From contig JAADFM010000154.1 in the NCBI GenBank assembly GCA_013152845.1, positions 1 through 6,728 on the forward strand: a DNA stretch of 6,728 nt, written 5' to 3'. Position numbers and translations under genes: made by a program. The notes under the pieces were generated by a model. It had not been told where the DNA came from. It saw nothing but the letters and a program-made list of their open reading frames with translations, and searched no databases. Position 1 is the first letter of the stretch. Every line of letters begins with the position of its first letter. Below, one piece after another: positions 4,957 to 6,728 of the stretch. Source of the stretch: Methanobacteriota archaeon. GTDB taxonomy: Archaea > Hydrothermarchaeota > Hydrothermarchaeia > Hydrothermarchaeales > JAADFM01.

Positions 4957-6728
4957 CTACCTGAACCTGGGGCGCTTCGAGAGCCTGTTGGGCAGCAGGG
5001 GCCTGAAGGGTCTGCCTGCCGTCTCCTTCCTGATCCTCTCCACGAGCTCCTCGGCGGTCATCATGGCCTGCCTGCCTCCCTCGGCCCTGACCCGGACCGC
5101 CAGCCTGCCGCTCTCCACCTCCCGGGAGCCCACCACCACGATATAGGGCACCCACTCCTTCTCGGCGTTTCTGACCTTCTTCTGCATGGTGCTGGACTCG
5201 TCGTCCAGGTCGGCACGGATGGACTCGGATTCCAGGTGCTCCAGGAGTTTCCCGCAGTAGTCCAGATGCTCCTCGGCGATGGGCACGATTCTCACCTGGA
5301 CAGGGCTGAGCCAGACCGGGAGCATGGGTTTCTTGCCCTTCCGGGATGCCATCCACTGGTCCTCCAGGAGGGCGTAGAGGTTGCGGTCGATGCCCCCCGA
5401 GATGGAGGCATGGAGCATCAGGGGGTATTTGTCCCGGCCGTCCTCGTCTGTATAGGTGATATCGAAGCGCTCGGTGTTCTCCACGTCTATCTGGACGGTG
5501 GAGAGGGTGGCGGCCTTGTTGAGGGCATCGTTGACCGAGAACTCGAACTTCATCACGAAGTAGAAGAACCGCTCCTCCCACATCTCGACGAGGATGGGCT
5601 TTTTCACCAGTTCGGCCAGCTCCCGGACGAAGTCCTCGTTCTCCTCGTAGAAGTCCCGCACGAACCGCATGGCCACGTCGTACTCCACCCCCAGGGACTC
5701 CATCCAGTCCATGGTACTGGTTGACGAACTCCTCCCTTGCCTGTGCCCAGTCCCGGCAGAGGGTGTGCATATCAGGCATGGTGAAGGTCCGCAGGCGCTT
5801 CAGCCCGGCCAGCTCCCCGGACTGCTCCCTGCGGAAGGAGTAATGGGTCAGCTCGTAGAGGCGCAGGGGCAGGTGGCGGTAGGAGATGGTCATGTCGTGC
5901 TTCATGAGGTACTGGCCGAAGCAGGCCGCAAAGCGCAGGAAGTACTCCTTGTCGTCGGATTTCACCACGTACTGGCGCGCCGGGAACCGGTGGAGGTACT
6001 TGGAGAGCCTGGGGTGCTCGAAGTCGTACATGATGGGGGTCTCCACCTCCATGGCCCCGTAGTCGATGAGGATGTTGGAGACGTGCTCCTCCAGGAGCTT
6101 CTTTATCAGGGTCCCCTTGGGGTACCACCTGAGGTTGCCGGGGTCCGAGCCGGGCTCGTGGTCCACCAGCTCGTGCTCCTTCATGAGTTTTATATGCGGC
6201 GGCTCCCTGTCCACCGCCCGGGTCCCGGAGGTCTCGTACTCGTAGAAGATTTTCAAACTGGGGTACCCGGAGAAATCGAAGTCCTCGGCAGGGACCAGGG
6301 TGCCGTCTGTATCAAGCACATAGTAGGCCTTCCTGAGTTTTTCCTCGGCCTCTACCGCCTTGGAGACTTCCTCCTTCTTTTCGGGCTTTGCCCTCGGCGC
6401 CTCGGCCACGGCCTCCCCCACCACGATCTCCCTGGACAGCTCCGAGAGTGGGTGGCCCTTGCACTTGATTTCAAAGGCCTTGTACCAGCCGAAGGGGGCC
6501 CTCTTGACATCATATCCCTTCTCCCTGAAGGCGTCGTAGAGGTCCCTGAGGACCTTCACCGCAACCTTCGGACTGCTCAGGGAAGAGCTCAGGTGGGCAT
6601 AGGGGTAGAGGAAAACGGACCGGGCCTTTACATCTTTGTAGACCTTCTCTATCTCCTCGAAGGCCCTCTGGACCGCGGCCCGGGGGTCTTCCTCGTCCCC
6701 CTTCTCCACGGCCATGAAGGCCACCAGG
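4957..6728 (-). CDS. thrS: threonyl-tRNA synthetase, archaeal type, frameshifted and 5'-truncated by the window
   Basis: Charges tRNA-Thr with threonine. The gene runs off the right edge in frame ([15 protein letters not shown]), so roughly the first 35 residues are missing. The first part, down to 5714, holds the archaeal N-terminal editing domain ([31 protein letters not shown]), which removes mischarged serine, then a linker and the class II core: motif 1 (YGAMEVETP), zinc ligand Cys in AACFGQY, motif 2 (YSFRRE with RTFT) and zinc ligand His in PDMHT. After EEFVNQY the frame breaks. The frame starting at 5712 continues [17 protein letters not shown], then [29 protein letters not shown], the third zinc ligand and motif 3 in [12 protein letters not shown], and the anticodon-binding domain, to TAG at 4959-4957. 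One extra base (C5713) or a loss of about 8 nt would explain the break. It is first in an operon with the dUTPase gene. Confidence 0.93.

Noticed and set aside
4841..5713. Continuation of the first ThrRS frame as a long C-terminal extension
   Set aside because: After EEFVNQY the sequence becomes Gly/Arg/His-rich nonsense, while the true ThrRS C-terminal half sits in the other frame. It is the result of the frameshift, not a fusion.

Overview
The window reads as chromosomal DNA from a euryarchaeote, most likely a methanogen or close relative; I cannot name the genus. The evidence is a mevalonate-pathway cluster of the archaeal type (HMG-CoA synthase, SCP-x-like thiolase, DUF35 scaffold), a threonyl-tRNA synthetase with the archaeal N-terminal editing domain, a tRNA gene without an encoded CCA, TTTATATA-type promoter boxes, oligo-T stop signals, strong GGAGG ribosome-binding sites, and heavy AGG/AGA arginine codon use in GC-rich genes. 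There are no mobile elements, no CRISPR array and no phage genes.

Layout from left to right. Positions 1-174 hold no protein gene but carry what looks like a small RNA gene on the minus strand: a TATA box, a predicted start at the first base of a 13-bp stem, and a T7 tail at the window edge. From 3474 down to 175, four minus-strand genes form a tight operon: a COG1709-type HTH regulator, HMG-CoA synthase, acetoacetyl-CoA thiolase and a DUF35 zinc-ribbon/OB protein. The last three correspond to the known archaeal complex that condenses acetyl-CoA to acetoacetyl-CoA and passes it directly to HMG-CoA synthase, the first step of isoprenoid lipid synthesis. The first gene is a plausible but untested regulator of this operon. 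From 3475 to 3863 there is a tRNA-Pro(CGG) on the plus strand with its own TATA box, followed by a structured stretch of unknown role. Next come a small minus-strand lipoprotein with a CPYC motif (3864-4265), and a possible plus-strand mini-gene between a TATA box and a T6 run (4276-4461).

The right third (4461-6728) is a second minus-strand operon: threonyl-tRNA synthetase, running off the right edge, and a dUTPase/dCTP-deaminase family protein. Both are interrupted by a frameshift, near 5713 and 4590 respectively, with clearly recognisable family sequence continuing in a new frame. Two frameshifts in neighbouring housekeeping genes point to sequence or assembly errors rather than true gene decay.

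Overall this is mostly ordinary archaeal core genome. The points most worth a second look are the candidate small RNA at the left edge, the foldable region after the tRNA, the possible leaderless mini-gene, and the regulator-plus-mevalonate operon. I see no convincing new multi-gene system.
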